Shown piece by piece: positions 45,603 to 56,261 of a DNA stretch of 64,000 nt. Every line of letters begins with the position of its first letter. Position 1 is the first letter of the stretch. Below the pieces are notes generated by a model. The model saw only the letters and a program-made list of their open reading frames with translations, was not told the origin of the DNA and did no database searches. The stretch is from Flavobacterium lacus (GTDB lineage: Bacteria; Bacteroidota; Bacteroidia; Flavobacteriales; Flavobacteriaceae): NCBI RefSeq assembly GCF_003268815.1, contig NZ_QLSV01000015.1, forward strand, positions 1-64,000, read 5' to 3'. The translations under genes and the position numbers were made by a program.

Positions 45603-46850
45603 ATGAAAAATCTTTTACTTTTTGCACTCTTTTTAGTATCAATAAATTTACTTTCTCAAAACAAATGGGAAGATGGAAAGATTGAATTTGAAAACGGAAC
45701 TATACTAGAATGCCAAATAAAAAATGAAAATTGGGCTTACAATCCCGAAAGCGTAAAATTTATAAATCAAAATGGTGTTGAATCTATCGCGGGTCTAGCC
45801 GCTTTAAAATCATTTGAAATTTTAAATAAAATAAAATATATAAAAGCTTCCGTTGATATAGAGACTTCGTCAGCTAAATTGGGAGAATTAACTGCTACTC
45901 GAGAAGCCTTTTTTGAAAATAAAGTTGTTTTATTAAAAACGCTTATCGACGGAAAAGCGGACTTATTTATGTATCAATACAACAGAGGAATAAGATATTT
46001 TTATAGAGTTGATGATAGCACTATTAAATCTTTAATTTTTAAAACTTATTTGTACAACAACACGCATGTAATGACCAATAAAGATTTTATTTATCAATTA
46101 AATACTGATGTTAATTGTGGCGATAGTAGAATAAATGCAAACAAAATTAATTACAATGAAAACGATTTAATTAAATATTTTGAAAAATACAATACCTGCT
46201 CAAATAGTGTATCCACAAAATATGAAGTAAGTAATAAAGCTGATTTTAATATTAACTTATTTGCTGGAGTAAGTTTTGTTAAATCAACATTTGAATCTGA
46301 GTCCGATATTTACATAAACAACTCAAGTTCAAATGTAACTGCATTCAGATTTGGAAGTCAATTTGAAGTTGTGTTACCTTTAAAAAGAAAAAACTTTAGT
46401 TTCTTTGCCGAATTATCTTACTTTAACTTCAATGCGACTTATGTTGAAAATAATGAACCTAATTTCATAACTGCAAGCCCTTTTTTTACATCGACCACCA
46501 CAATAAAAATGAAGAGACTTGATGTCATGTTAGGGTTGAAATATTATATTCACCTCAGTGAACTATCAAGTGTCTTTATAGAGGGATATTATAATATTGG
46601 ATCTGTTAATTCGCGAAAAAATATATTAGAAAGTATTTTAACAGCTGAAAGTGAGCCAGAACGAATCAGAAGTTTAGCTTTTAAAGCAATAGGCGAAGAC
46701 TATTATGGTTTTGGAGCCGGTTTTAGATACAATAATAAATTTAGTGTGGGTTTAAGAATGAGTGGTCCTCAAAATAGTATTAAATATATTACAGGTTATG
46801 ATCAAAAGAATTTAGAAACTAGTATCATTGCTGCTTACACTATATTCTAA
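45603..46850 (+). CDS. Exported beta-barrel-type protein of unknown function
   Basis: The 415-residue product has a signal peptide (ending NLLSQ). An N-terminal domain of about 200 residues follows (KWEDGKIEFENGTILECQI, YKASVDIET-like strands, DDSTIKSLIFKTYLYNN). The C-terminal half has barrel-type strands: FNINLFAGVSFVKSTF, FSFFAELSYFNFNATY, RLDVMLGLKYYIHL and a final TSIIAAYTIF ending in Phe, as expected for an outer-membrane barrel. This layout is frequent in flavobacteria without a known function. Confidence 0.72.
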   Translation: MKNLLLFALFLVSINLLSQNKWEDGKIEFENGTILECQIKNENWAYNPESVKFINQNGVESIAGLAALKSFEILNKIKYIKASVDIETSSAKLGELTATREAFFENKVVLLKTLIDGKADLFMYQYNRGIRYFYRVDDSTIKSLIFKTYLYNNTHVMTNKDFIYQLNTDVNCGDSRINANKINYNENDLIKYFEKYNTCSNSVSTKYEVSNKADFNINLFAGVSFVKSTFESESDIYINNSSSNVTAFRFGSQFEVVLPLKRKNFSFFAELSYFNFNATYVENNEPNFITASPFFTSTTTIKMKRLDVMLGLKYYIHLSELSSVFIEGYYNIGSVNSRKNILESILTAESEPERIRSLAFKAIGEDYYGFGAGFRYNNKFSVGLRMSGPQNSIKYITGYDQKNLETSIIAAYTIF

Positions 46851-46879
46851 ATTTTTTTTAGGCTGAAATTGAATGATTT

Positions 46880-47360
46880 AGAATTTGATTCAACATTGCG
46901 ATTAATTAGATTTTGAAAGTTTCTAGTAAGTAGTAACCTTAAGTCGTTCTTTAATTTGAAACACCATAAATCCTGATTTTAAGTTTTTGAAAGAAATGAC
47001 GCCAGTTTTCACTTTGGTTATTTCAAATTAGCCTTAAGTCATAAATTTATAACGCTAACATTGAATGAATTTGTCATTTTTGAAGACAAAAATTACCCTA
47101 TCAAAAGTTTGAATTAATAAATTGTTTTACCTCACTTTTCCGATTTTACAAGCGTTAGGTCGAAGTGTTTCAGTTCGGAGTTCAACATTACCTTTTCTTA
47201 AAATCGAGAAAGACTGTCAAATGTCTTCTTAAAATTGTTTAAAATTTTTCTCCAAAAACAACATTTTTAAATTTATAAGAAAAATATAGTATTTTGAAAC
47301 ACGAAGAGAACATTAAACAAATTATAAATACAAAAATAGAACTGGTTACTTTTGCGAATC
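46880..47360 (-). pseudogene. Decayed copy of the 3' part of the addB-like gene
   Basis: The region has no open frame, but it aligns with the C-terminal coding part of the neighbouring nuclease gene in the same orientation. Bases 46948-47003 match 47611-47666 at 48 of 56 positions. Further blocks align in the same order, for example GGTCGAAGTGTTTCAGTTCG with GTCGATGATGCGAAGTTTTC, and CTCCAAAAACAACA with TTCCAAAAACAAAA. Length is shortened by indels. It is a remnant of a tandem partial duplication. The ends are approximate. Confidence 0.7.
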
Positions 47361-47486
47361 GACAATATGAGTCACATTCAAAATAAAACGGAATTGCAAA
47401 CTATTTGCTTCACTTTTTGAAAAAAATTTAATTCATTTTACCATATCAGTTATAAAAAATTCAAAAAAACTATCCTCTTCATCTGG

Positions 47487-50240
47487 TTACAAAATTTTCT
47501 CTTCAAAAGCCAACTCACTATTTAAAATTTCATTAAGCAATACAATTAATTCGGTTTTGAAATCACCTAAAACAGAATCATCTACTTGATTTACAATTAC
47601 TTCTCGCCCTTCTTTAATTTGAAAAGGCATAAATCCGGCTTTTAAGTTTTTGAAGGAAATAATGCCGACTTCCAATTCCGTATTCGGGAAATCGGATTGA
47701 ACCATGAAGGCATAACACAACAACTGAATGATTTTATCGTATTTGATATCCTCCGTTAAACCATTCCAATTAGAGATAGACAAACTAGCTTGTTCTACTT
47801 TTCCGGTCTTGTAGTCGATGATGCGAAGTTTTCCGTTTCTAAGTTCAATTCTGTCCACATTTCCTTTTATTTTGATGGGAAATGGCAGTCGTCCATCAAT
47901 CAAAATTTGTTCATAATTTTTTTCCAAAAACAAAACTTTCACCGCATCATTTTGTTCTAAAAGACGTTTTTCGAGTTGGAGAAAATTGAAGACATTTCGT
48001 TTCGCCACTTCAAAAGCCAATAGGTTTTTACCTTTGGTAATTTCGCCTTCTTTATAAACCAATTTGAACTGTTTCAACACCTCATCATTTGCCAATTGAA
48101 GCATATTTTCAACATTTAAAACGCTTAAAAATGCATTCAAATGGGGTTTATACAACTCCTCTAAAGCTCCATGAATAATGGTTCCTAACGTATTGACAGC
48201 AATATTTTCTTCTACCTCATCTACCTCAGAAATTCGCAGAATTCGTTGAAAATAAAATTGGATTGGATTACGAATATACGTTGTTAAGGTAGAAGGTGAA
48301 AACCCGTTTTCAGCCATTTCTTTCAATCGTTCCATTACTAAAGCTGATTTTTCTACTTCAATTAATTCTCGTGCTTTTTCGGGTAAATGAGCATTATAAA
48401 TTTGATGCGAGAGCACATGATTGGGTTGGGTTTCTACTTTTAATTGGGTGATAAATCGACTTTTTTCGCCGGCATCAATTCCTTCCGATTCGGTGTTGTA
48501 AAGCAAATAAATATTCTTTGCTCGTTGCAACAAATGATAGAAATGATAGGTGTAAATCGCATCTTTTTCTTTAAAAGTTGGTAAACCCAATTCTCGTTTC
48601 ACATCTAACGGAATAAAGGAATTTTGCGATTTTCCGGCGGGAAAAACACCTTCATTCATCGACGTAATGATGACGGTGTCAAAATCGAGTACACGACTTT
48701 CTAAAACACCCATAATCTGTAAACCTTGCAATGGTTCGCCTTCAAACGAAACTTCAGCTAAATCAATTATTTGTTTGTAAAGGGAAAATAATCCGTCAAT
48801 GGAAGTAATGTGGTTGTGTTGCTCACAATAGGTTGCTAACTTGTTAACCACTTTAAAAACAGCATAAACAAAACTATTGGTTAGTCGGTCATTAGAGGAT
48901 TCATCCAACAAATAGTTCCTGATTTGAAGTAGAATGGATGAAATTTTTTCTAAAACAGTAACTGGATTGGCTTCCCATTTTTGAAATAAAAGGCTAAAAA
49001 ATTGGTTTTCATTATCACAGAAATCTAACAATTTTGAATGTGTGATGAAAGTATAATTGTTTTCGTTTATTTTTTTTACAACCACTTTTGCTTTCGCGAA
49101 AGGTTCTACGAGTGGATTTTGAAGCACTTCCAGTACATCTTTATAATAAAAAACATAACTGTTCTTACTTCGATTAAATGCGTTTTGATGCATCTTAAAA
49201 AGTTTAGAAACCAACAATTGTGCAGGATTGTTTTTGCCCGAATAGCCCATTGTGATATTCAGATGCGATACGGCTTCCGGTAACGAATTTAATAACGGAA
49301 TTAGCATATTTTCTTCCCCTAAAACCACAGCAATTTTATCAAGTGGTTGTGATGACGAAATGGATTCGATTATTTCACCAACCAGTTTTGCTTGACCAAT
49401 GGTTTTAGGCGTTCCCATGATTTTAATAGTCTTGGGTTGCTTGAATTCATTAAAAATCCATTCATAGGGATTGGCTTTATAATGTGGCCAGCTTCGTTTC
49501 ATTTTTCTGGCAAATAACCCGGCATCATGATAAGGATCATTCAAAAACGTTTCTTCCACATCCCATAAAACATCAGCTTTTTCAAGGGAAAGTAAGTGTT
49601 GGAATATTTTTTCTTCGGCTTGATTCAACGCATTAAATCCGGCAAAAATGATTTTATGCTCGATGGAATTTGAAAAATGATTCAAATTTTCAACTGCTTC
49701 GCGGTAAATTAAACCTTGATAGCCAATTCCTTTGGAAAGAAGATGTTTATAAAATGCATCGTAATACAACGGCATATTTTCCCAAAACAAGAGATAATTA
49801 TCTATTAATTTGGTCTTGTCTTGTGGTTCAAGATTCCATCGTTTAATGGCTTCTATGTCTTTTAAATACGAAAAAACATGATTTGGTTCGAGTAAGTAAC
49901 GATCTATTTCGTTGAAATCTTGCAACAATGTTTTTCCCCAATTGGAAAACTGTTCAAAAGGTTGTTTGTCTTTTTCTGTTAGACTGATATAAACATTGTA
50001 AAATTCAAACAACAACTCAACTGAATCAATTGAACGGATTCCAGCAATGTCTTGAATAAAATCTTCGATACTAATAATTTTGGGAGCAAAACTATTTTGT
50101 TGAATTTCTTTTTTTAATTCTTCTAATAAAAAGACTTTTGCTCTTTTATTAGGAAGAACTACTACTAATTCCTCAATTGTTGTAGAATAATTGGCAACGA
50201 TATGCTTTGCGAGTAACGATAAAAAAGAAATTGGCTTCAT
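47487..50240 (-). CDS. addB: AddB-like PD-(D/E)XK nuclease, partner of an AddA-type helicase
   Basis: The 917-residue protein fits the Bacteroidota AddB/RexB-like subunit. The N-terminal part resembles a degenerate helicase (VVLPNKRAKVFLLEEL; IAVVLGEENMLIPLLNSLP; VIITSMNEGVFPAG). The C-terminal nuclease domain (about 690-900) has HGALEELYKPHL, VDRIELRNGKLRIIDYKTG and GIISFKNLKAGF. With AddA it processes DNA ends for RecA-dependent repair. The cysteines that hold the iron-sulfur cluster of Bacillus AddB are not evident. The addA-like gene lies 2.8 kb upstream, separated by an ompA-type gene and kbl. Confidence 0.85.
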   Translation of the reverse strand: MKPISFLSLLAKHIVANYSTTIEELVVVLPNKRAKVFLLEELKKEIQQNSFAPKIISIEDFIQDIAGIRSIDSVELLFEFYNVYISLTEKDKQPFEQFSNWGKTLLQDFNEIDRYLLEPNHVFSYLKDIEAIKRWNLEPQDKTKLIDNYLLFWENMPLYYDAFYKHLLSKGIGYQGLIYREAVENLNHFSNSIEHKIIFAGFNALNQAEEKIFQHLLSLEKADVLWDVEETFLNDPYHDAGLFARKMKRSWPHYKANPYEWIFNEFKQPKTIKIMGTPKTIGQAKLVGEIIESISSSQPLDKIAVVLGEENMLIPLLNSLPEAVSHLNITMGYSGKNNPAQLLVSKLFKMHQNAFNRSKNSYVFYYKDVLEVLQNPLVEPFAKAKVVVKKINENNYTFITHSKLLDFCDNENQFFSLLFQKWEANPVTVLEKISSILLQIRNYLLDESSNDRLTNSFVYAVFKVVNKLATYCEQHNHITSIDGLFSLYKQIIDLAEVSFEGEPLQGLQIMGVLESRVLDFDTVIITSMNEGVFPAGKSQNSFIPLDVKRELGLPTFKEKDAIYTYHFYHLLQRAKNIYLLYNTESEGIDAGEKSRFITQLKVETQPNHVLSHQIYNAHLPEKARELIEVEKSALVMERLKEMAENGFSPSTLTTYIRNPIQFYFQRILRISEVDEVEENIAVNTLGTIIHGALEELYKPHLNAFLSVLNVENMLQLANDEVLKQFKLVYKEGEITKGKNLLAFEVAKRNVFNFLQLEKRLLEQNDAVKVLFLEKNYEQILIDGRLPFPIKIKGNVDRIELRNGKLRIIDYKTGKVEQASLSISNWNGLTEDIKYDKIIQLLCYAFMVQSDFPNTELEVGIISFKNLKAGFMPFQIKEGREVIVNQVDDSVLGDFKTELIVLLNEILNSELAFEEKIL

Positions 50241-50254
50241 GTTATAAAAATAAA

Positions 50255-50280
50255 AAAACGCTCCGATAAATCGGAGCGTT
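50255..50280 (-). terminator. Terminator of the OmpA-family gene
   Basis: AAACGCTCCG and CGGAGCGTTT form a 10-bp stem with a T run on the minus strand, separating this gene from addB. Confidence 0.9.
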
Positions 50281-50302
50281 TCTTCAATTATTTAAAAAGA
50301 AA

Positions 50303-51694
50303 TTATTTTATAACAACAACTTCTGTTCTTCTGTTTTGAGCTCTACCTGCAGCTGTTTTGTTATCAGCAACTGGTCTTGATGGACCAAATCCTTCAGATT
50401 CTAATCTTGAAGCGTCTACACCGTTTGCGATTAAGTAATCTTTAACAGCAGCAGCTCTTTCTTTAGAAAGTCTTTCGTTTGTTGCTAAAGAACCTGTACT
50501 ATCTGTATGTCCTTCAATTCTGAATTTAGCAAATGGATATTCGTTCATTACACTTTTAATGGAAGCTAATGTTCCGAAAGAAACTTGCTTGATTGTAGAT
50601 TTTCCAGTATCAAATAAGATTGATTTAGCAAAATCATTCAATTGTTTAACAACTTCTGCAGATACTTCAGGACAACCGTTATTTGCAACAGTACCTTTTA
50701 CATCTGGACATCTGTCATCTTTGTCAAGAACTCCGTCTCCATCTCTATCTGGCCATGGACATCCTTTGTTTTCTTTAGGTCCTTTTTCATTTGGACAATC
50801 ATCATCTTTATCAGCGATTCCGTCACCGTCTGTATCAGGACATCCTTTTAATGATTTTAAACCAGCAACTTCTGGACACTCATCATCTTTATCTGGCACA
50901 CCGTCTCCGTCTGTATCAGGACAACCTTGGAATTCAGCTAAACCAAATACGTCTGGACAAGCGTCATCACCATCTATGATTCCGTCTCCGTCTGTATCAG
51001 GACATCCGTTAAATTGTTTTAAACCAAATACGTCTGGACAAGCATCGTCTTTGTCATAAATTCCGTCACCATCTGTATCTTTACCACCGAATTTGAAGGT
51101 AAGACCTGCAAAGTGTTGCAAGTGAGAAGGCATAACTGTTCTATCATCCTCGAAAGAATGTTTGTAAGTAGATTTAACAGACAATCCAACAGTTTCTGAG
51201 AACCAAAAGTTAAATCCTAATCCTCCATTAACAGTACCTGCACTATTATCTCCTAGGAAAGTATAACCTCCACCAATGTGTAACACAGGCTCGATAAACT
51301 TGAAGAAAGTACCAGCACTATAATTGATGCTACCATCAACTCCATAATACATTTCATCAATCCTTGTAACCACATAATCACCATTGTTCATAAGTGATTT
51401 TTCAGATACAAATTTGTCAATTTTGTTAAAAGACCCTGTTAGTCCAAAAGAGAAATTGTCTCCAACGTGTCTAGTCACTGTTAAGTAAGATACAGAAGGA
51501 ACAAAGTTCCAATAATCCTCTGCATTAAAATACTCAGAAAACTGATTTTTAATACTTTCGGCAGCACTAACTCTACCTCCGTCGACGGCATTCGCTCCAA
51601 AGGAGACTGCCCATGGGTTGTTATTATCTTGGGCCTGCGAACTTAGTCCAGCAAACATAAAGATAGCGACAACTAATTTGTTAAGATGTTTCAT
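50303..51694 (-). CDS. OmpA-family outer-membrane protein with TSP3 repeats
   Basis: The product (463 residues from ATG 51694) has a signal peptide (ending SSQAQ) and an N-terminal eight-strand-type barrel of about 200 residues. Five thrombospondin type 3 calcium-binding repeats follow (DTDGDGIxDxDDxCPDV, each ending in GCP). The C-terminal OmpA domain shows [21 protein letters not shown] and [13 protein letters not shown], and binds peptidoglycan. It links outer membrane and cell wall and is likely abundant, given its excellent promoter. The in-frame ATG at 51736 overlaps the -7 box and is excluded. Confidence 0.95.
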   Translation of the reverse strand: MKHLNKLVVAIFMFAGLSSQAQDNNNPWAVSFGANAVDGGRVSAAESIKNQFSEYFNAEDYWNFVPSVSYLTVTRHVGDNFSFGLTGSFNKIDKFVSEKSLMNNGDYVVTRIDEMYYGVDGSINYSAGTFFKFIEPVLHIGGGYTFLGDNSAGTVNGGLGFNFWFSETVGLSVKSTYKHSFEDDRTVMPSHLQHFAGLTFKFGGKDTDGDGIYDKDDACPDVFGLKQFNGCPDTDGDGIIDGDDACPDVFGLAEFQGCPDTDGDGVPDKDDECPEVAGLKSLKGCPDTDGDGIADKDDDCPNEKGPKENKGCPWPDRDGDGVLDKDDRCPDVKGTVANNGCPEVSAEVVKQLNDFAKSILFDTGKSTIKQVSFGTLASIKSVMNEYPFAKFRIEGHTDSTGSLATNERLSKERAAAVKDYLIANGVDASRLESEGFGPSRPVADNKTAAGRAQNRRTEVVVIK

Positions 51695-51733
51695 ACTTGA
51701 TTTGTTTTGATTACAATACATTGTTAATTGATG

Positions 51734-51764
51734 CAAAAATAGGTTGTTTTCCGATAACTACAAA
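51734..51764 (-). promoter_or_regulatory. Strong promoter of the OmpA-family gene
   Basis: On the minus strand TTTG (51764-51761), 19 bp, TATTTTTG (51741-51734) is a full match to the flavobacterial -33/-7 consensus. Confidence 0.8.
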
Positions 51765-51792
51765 ACTTAATGTTAAAATATTAATAAGAAAA

Positions 51793-52986
51793 CTAGATTA
51801 CATTCAACAATCTTCCCACTTTTATGAACGCTTCTATTGCTTTATCAAGATGCTCTTTAGTATGAGCAGCAGAGAGTTGCACCCGAATCCTTGCTTTATC
51901 TTTAGGAACTACCGGAAAAAAGAACCCAATCACATACACCCCTTCTTTCAGTAATTCATCTGCCATTTGCTGCGATAATTTGGCATCATAGAGCATCACT
52001 GGAACAATAGCTGAATCACCATCAATGATATCAAAGCCTGCCTCTTTCAGTCCGTTTTTGAAATAATTGGTGTTCCATTCCAATTGATCGCGAAGCGAAG
52101 TATCTTTTTCAAGTAATTCAAAAACTTTCAGAGAAGCACCAACAATAGAAGGAGCTAATGAATTGGAAAATAAATAAGGTCTAGAACGTTGCCGTAAAAT
52201 TTCAATAATTTCTTTTTTGGCTGTGGTATAACCGCCCATGGCTCCGCCTAACGCTTTTCCTAATGTTCCGGTGATAATGTCAACGCGACCCATAACTCCT
52301 TTTGCTTCTAAAGTTCCTTTTCCGGTTGCACCAATAAATCCGGCAGCATGACATTCATCTACCATTACCATCGCATCATATTTATCAGCTAAATCACAAA
52401 TTTTATCTAATGAAGCTACTATGCCATCCATCGAAAAAACACCATCAGTTACAATTAATTTGAAACGTCTTCCTTCTTCGTTAGCTTTGATGAGCTGTTG
52501 TTCCAACTCTGCCATATTGTTATTTTCATAGCGATATCGGGCTGCTTTACATAACCGAACTCCATCAATAATTGAAGCATGATTCAAACTATCTGAAATA
52601 ATCGCGTCTTCTTCTCCCAATAAAGGTTCAAAAACACCACCGTTGGCATCAAAAGCGGCGGCATACAAAATCGTATCTTCGGTTCCGTAGAATTCGGCGA
52701 TTTTTTGTTCTAATTGTTTATGAATATCTTGTGTCCCACAGATAAATCGAACAGACGACATTCCGAAACCATGCGAATCTAAAGCATCTTTGGCCGCTTG
52801 AACCACTTCCGGATGCGAAGAAAGTCCTAAATAGTTATTTGCACAAAAGTTCAATACTTTTTCACCGGTCGAAATAGTGATTTCTGCTCCTTGTGGCGAA
52901 GTAATGATTCGTTCTTTTTTAAATAATCCGTTTTGTTGAATTGTATCTAATTCGTTTTGTAAATGGTGTTGTATTTTACCGTACAT
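51793..52986 (-). CDS. kbl: Glycine C-acetyltransferase (2-amino-3-ketobutyrate CoA ligase)
   Basis: The 397-residue PLP enzyme belongs to the alpha-oxoamine synthase family. It has [53 protein letters not shown] and the PLP-lysine motif [16 protein letters not shown]. The closest fit in length and motifs is Kbl, which cleaves 2-amino-3-ketobutyrate to glycine and acetyl-CoA in threonine breakdown; serine palmitoyltransferase is the main alternative. It starts 14 bp after the stop of the addA-like gene, so the two are probably one transcript despite unrelated functions. Confidence 0.88.
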   Translation of the reverse strand: MYGKIQHHLQNELDTIQQNGLFKKERIITSPQGAEITISTGEKVLNFCANNYLGLSSHPEVVQAAKDALDSHGFGMSSVRFICGTQDIHKQLEQKIAEFYGTEDTILYAAAFDANGGVFEPLLGEEDAIISDSLNHASIIDGVRLCKAARYRYENNNMAELEQQLIKANEEGRRFKLIVTDGVFSMDGIVASLDKICDLADKYDAMVMVDECHAAGFIGATGKGTLEAKGVMGRVDIITGTLGKALGGAMGGYTTAKKEIIEILRQRSRPYLFSNSLAPSIVGASLKVFELLEKDTSLRDQLEWNTNYFKNGLKEAGFDIIDGDSAIVPVMLYDAKLSQQMADELLKEGVYVIGFFFPVVPKDKARIRVQLSAAHTKEHLDKAIEAFIKVGRLLNVI

Positions 52987-53000
52987 AATGTTTTAATTTT

Positions 53001-56000
53001 TTACAAAGTTACTATTTCCAATGTTTCTCCAATATAAACCAATGCTTTTTTAACGACTTTAAATCCCATGTTTTGCAAAGCAGATTTATAGATTTCTAGT
53101 TGTTTATGATGTTTTGCGAGCGGCTCTCCTGTTTTATAGTCGAGAATTAGAGCTTCATTTTGTTGGTTTATTACAATGCGATCAGGTTTAACAACCGCTT
53201 CTTCTTTTCGCAAAATAATCTGTTCATTCAATATTCTATTTGACTCATCAAAAAAGATGGCTAATTCCGGATGCAAACAAATTTGGTTGATTACCAACAA
53301 AACAGCTTCTTTTTGACTCAAAGAGATGATTCCGTTTTCCAATGCTTTTGTAACCGCCAAATCAATGTCGTTTTTGGTTTTTATATCGGATAGTATTTCG
53401 TGAATCACATTGCCATATTCAATCGCTTTTTGCTGATACGTTCCCCACATCATGCTCTCTCGTTGAGCAATTTTAATGGAAATTGGATTGAGATTTTGCT
53501 CTACCAATGTAATCGGAATTAATTCTTGTACTTTTTTACTCTCTCCAGAAACCTTGTCTGCATTTCCCCATTCGTACACATTTTTATGAGAATCAAATTC
53601 CCTTTTTTCCTGTAAAAAAGAAAGAAAGAAACTAGACATATTATTAGGAGAAACTTCGCCTTTGGCATTTAAGTTCATGCTCGAAATAATGTATAGTTGT
53701 TCTTCTGCTCGTGTGAGTGCTACGTAAAGAATATTGATGTTGTCCAACAATTCTTCTTCCTTTTTTTGATGATAAACAGCGGCGGCGGATACGCCAAATT
53801 CTTCCACGTTTTTGTTATTATCGATTAAAACTTTGGGCAATTCGATTAAATCGGATTCGGGTTCAATCCACAATTTATCTTTGGGTGAATTGGCATAATT
53901 TTCTTCGGCAAACGGAAAAATCACCACCGGAAATTCTAATCCTTTTGATTTGTGAATAGTCATAATCCGAATAGCGTTATTTCCTTCCGGCGATGGAATG
54001 CTGAATTTGGCACTATTTTCATCCCAATACGATAAAAAATCTGAAATTCCAGATTGGTTCTTAATATCTCTATCTAGTACCCTATCGAGAAAATCCTGAA
54101 TATAGGCGTTGGATATTTTGGGCTTGATGAACGTTTGAATAATGGTTTCAACCGCTTCATACAACGATTTTTTTCTAATTTGTTGAAACGAAAAAGATAA
54201 ATCTAACGAAGTTAACCAGTTTTCTAAATCAATTTCCAAGTCAAACTCCATTCCTTTTGCCACAAAATCGTGAGTTGGTATTTCGTACTGAAGATTTTTT
54301 GCTACATAATATAGAAAATGTGCTTTTGATTCTTTATCGGCTCCGTTTTTTAAAAATCGCAATAGCGTAATGATCAAATTTACATCGGAAGAATTTTGTA
54401 ACAACAGTGATTCAGACGAAACAATCGGAATACTTTTTTCGGTCAAAAAAGCAGCAATTTTGACGCCCGGTTCTTTTTTTCGGGTCAAAATAACCATGTC
54501 TCGATATGAAAATCCCTTAACTTTTAATTCATCAATAGTTTGAAGGACTTTTTCTAAATACAAATCATCTTTTTCAACATCTTCTTCTAATTCTTTTTTG
54601 GACGGGATAAAAGAAAGCTTCACATAGCCGCCTTTTTTATCATTTTCTTTTTGATGACTGTGATTTTCATACAAATCTTTATAATCCGAATGCTCGAAAC
54701 TATTGGACAAAAACGCGAAAAACTGGTTATTAAAATCAATGATTTGGCTGTAACTCCGCCAATTGGTATCCAAATGAAATAGTTCTTTCTCGGGATTTAT
54801 AAACGGATTTTCATTTTTGCTTAATTCGATAAACTGTTCTGCTTTTCCACCACGCCAACGGTAAATCGATTGTTTTGGATCGCCCACAATCATCAAAGAA
54901 CCTCTTTCTTGGTTCAAATCTTCGCTGGACAAAGCATTATCAATCAACGGAATTAAATTTTCCCACTGCATTTGCGAGGTATCCTGAAATTCATCTATAA
55001 AAAAATGTTTATACCGTTCGCCCATTCGTTCATAAATAAAAGGAGCAGGTTGGTTTTGAATTTCGTTGTGAATGATAGCATTGAACTCTGAAATCGATAA
55101 AATATTTTGCTCTTCTTGAATTTTATCCAATTCCTGACTCACTCGATTTAAAAGTGATAAGGGTGTGATGTTTTTTAAAAAAGCGACATACAACATATAT
55201 TCTTTTACCGAAGAATGTATCAAACCAAAAAAGTGCAGTAATTCTGCCGCAATTGAATCAACCGCCTCTTTTTGCAGTTGCGGAATTGATTTTGAATAGC
55301 GATTTCCTTCCGCTAAATACTCTTCAATTTTGGCATTGTTGATGATTTCGCCTTGGGCCGTTTTTGTAAAATAATTAAAAACCACGCCTCGATTAAATGA
55401 TTTTGCATCCAATTGCTGGTTGTTAATGTGTTGCATGGCTTTTTGACCAACTTCCAAACATTCTTTTTCGATGGTTTTGATTTTGTCGAGCACATTTTTT
55501 TTCAACTCAATAAATTCCGGAATCTGTTTGTCTTTAAAATGAACAATTTCATTACGGTTATTTTCGTTAGTTAGCAATTTTGAAATTTCTTTGATATCAC
55601 GAGTAACATCCCACGATTTATCATCGTCTGTTTTTTCTAACGTAAAATCAACCAACAAACGGGTGAGCATTTCATCGTCGCCGGCTTGTGCAATAATAGC
55701 ATCAATGGCTTCTTGCAAAAGGTTGTCGGTTTCTAGCGAAACTTCAAACGTGGAAGGCAAATTCAAATCGTGAGCAAACGTTCGGATTACTTTATGTGTA
55801 AATTTATCAATCGTAGAAATATCAAAAGAGGCATAATTATGAATAATATTTCGAATAATAGCTTTTGATTTTTGTTTGATGTCAACAATCGAAAGTCCGG
55901 TTTCTTTCACAATGGTATTCATCACCGCCATTGCTTTGCCATTAGGTTCGTCGGTTGCAAATTGCGAAAGTGTTTCTACTACTCTTGATTTCATTTCGCC

Positions 56001-56153
56001 AACTGCTTTGTTGGTAAATGTGATCGCTAAAATATTTTTATAAGCATCTTCTTTTTTAGATAAAAGAATAATTTTTAAATATTCTTTCACCAAAGTAAAG
56101 GTTTTGCCCGAACCGGCAGAAGCATCGTAGATTGAAAAAGCGGGTTTATTCAA
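53001..56153 (-). CDS. addA: AddA-like UvrD-type helicase-nuclease
   Basis: The 1050-residue protein is a superfamily 1A helicase with motif I IYDASAGSGKTFTLVKEYL, ILAITFTNKAVGEMKSR, motif II FIDEFQDTSQMQWENL, motif III MIVGDPKQSIYRWRGG, motif V IMTIHKSKGLEFPVVIFPF and motif VI LYVALTRAEEQLYI. A C-terminal nuclease segment has the core RIVINQQNEALILDYKTGE. It unwinds and trims double-strand breaks together with the AddB-like subunit. It is divergent from sodA. Confidence 0.9.
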   Translation of the reverse strand: MNKPAFSIYDASAGSGKTFTLVKEYLKIILLSKKEDAYKNILAITFTNKAVGEMKSRVVETLSQFATDEPNGKAMAVMNTIVKETGLSIVDIKQKSKAIIRNIIHNYASFDISTIDKFTHKVIRTFAHDLNLPSTFEVSLETDNLLQEAIDAIIAQAGDDEMLTRLLVDFTLEKTDDDKSWDVTRDIKEISKLLTNENNRNEIVHFKDKQIPEFIELKKNVLDKIKTIEKECLEVGQKAMQHINNQQLDAKSFNRGVVFNYFTKTAQGEIINNAKIEEYLAEGNRYSKSIPQLQKEAVDSIAAELLHFFGLIHSSVKEYMLYVAFLKNITPLSLLNRVSQELDKIQEEQNILSISEFNAIIHNEIQNQPAPFIYERMGERYKHFFIDEFQDTSQMQWENLIPLIDNALSSEDLNQERGSLMIVGDPKQSIYRWRGGKAEQFIELSKNENPFINPEKELFHLDTNWRSYSQIIDFNNQFFAFLSNSFEHSDYKDLYENHSHQKENDKKGGYVKLSFIPSKKELEEDVEKDDLYLEKVLQTIDELKVKGFSYRDMVILTRKKEPGVKIAAFLTEKSIPIVSSESLLLQNSSDVNLIITLLRFLKNGADKESKAHFLYYVAKNLQYEIPTHDFVAKGMEFDLEIDLENWLTSLDLSFSFQQIRKKSLYEAVETIIQTFIKPKISNAYIQDFLDRVLDRDIKNQSGISDFLSYWDENSAKFSIPSPEGNNAIRIMTIHKSKGLEFPVVIFPFAEENYANSPKDKLWIEPESDLIELPKVLIDNNKNVEEFGVSAAAVYHQKKEEELLDNINILYVALTRAEEQLYIISSMNLNAKGEVSPNNMSSFFLSFLQEKREFDSHKNVYEWGNADKVSGESKKVQELIPITLVEQNLNPISIKIAQRESMMWGTYQQKAIEYGNVIHEILSDIKTKNDIDLAVTKALENGIISLSQKEAVLLVINQICLHPELAIFFDESNRILNEQIILRKEEAVVKPDRIVINQQNEALILDYKTGEPLAKHHKQLEIYKSALQNMGFKVVKKALVYIGETLEIVTL

Positions 56154-56216
56154 GGGTATAATATAAATTAATGCAACAATAACGAAATAGAATTTCCTTT
56201 TCCAAAGTTAATTGAT

Positions 56217-56224
56217 TAAATTTG
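56217..56224 (+). promoter_or_regulatory. -7 box of sodA
   Basis: TAAATTTG, 37 bp before the ATG at 56262. Confidence 0.55.
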
Positions 56225-56261
56225 AAGCTCCTTATTGTTAAACATAAAAAAATATAAAATT

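Noticed and set aside
50559-51059. 166-codon open frame opposite the OmpA/TSP3 gene
   Set aside because: It is a shadow of the repetitive DTDGDG coding sequence on the other strand.
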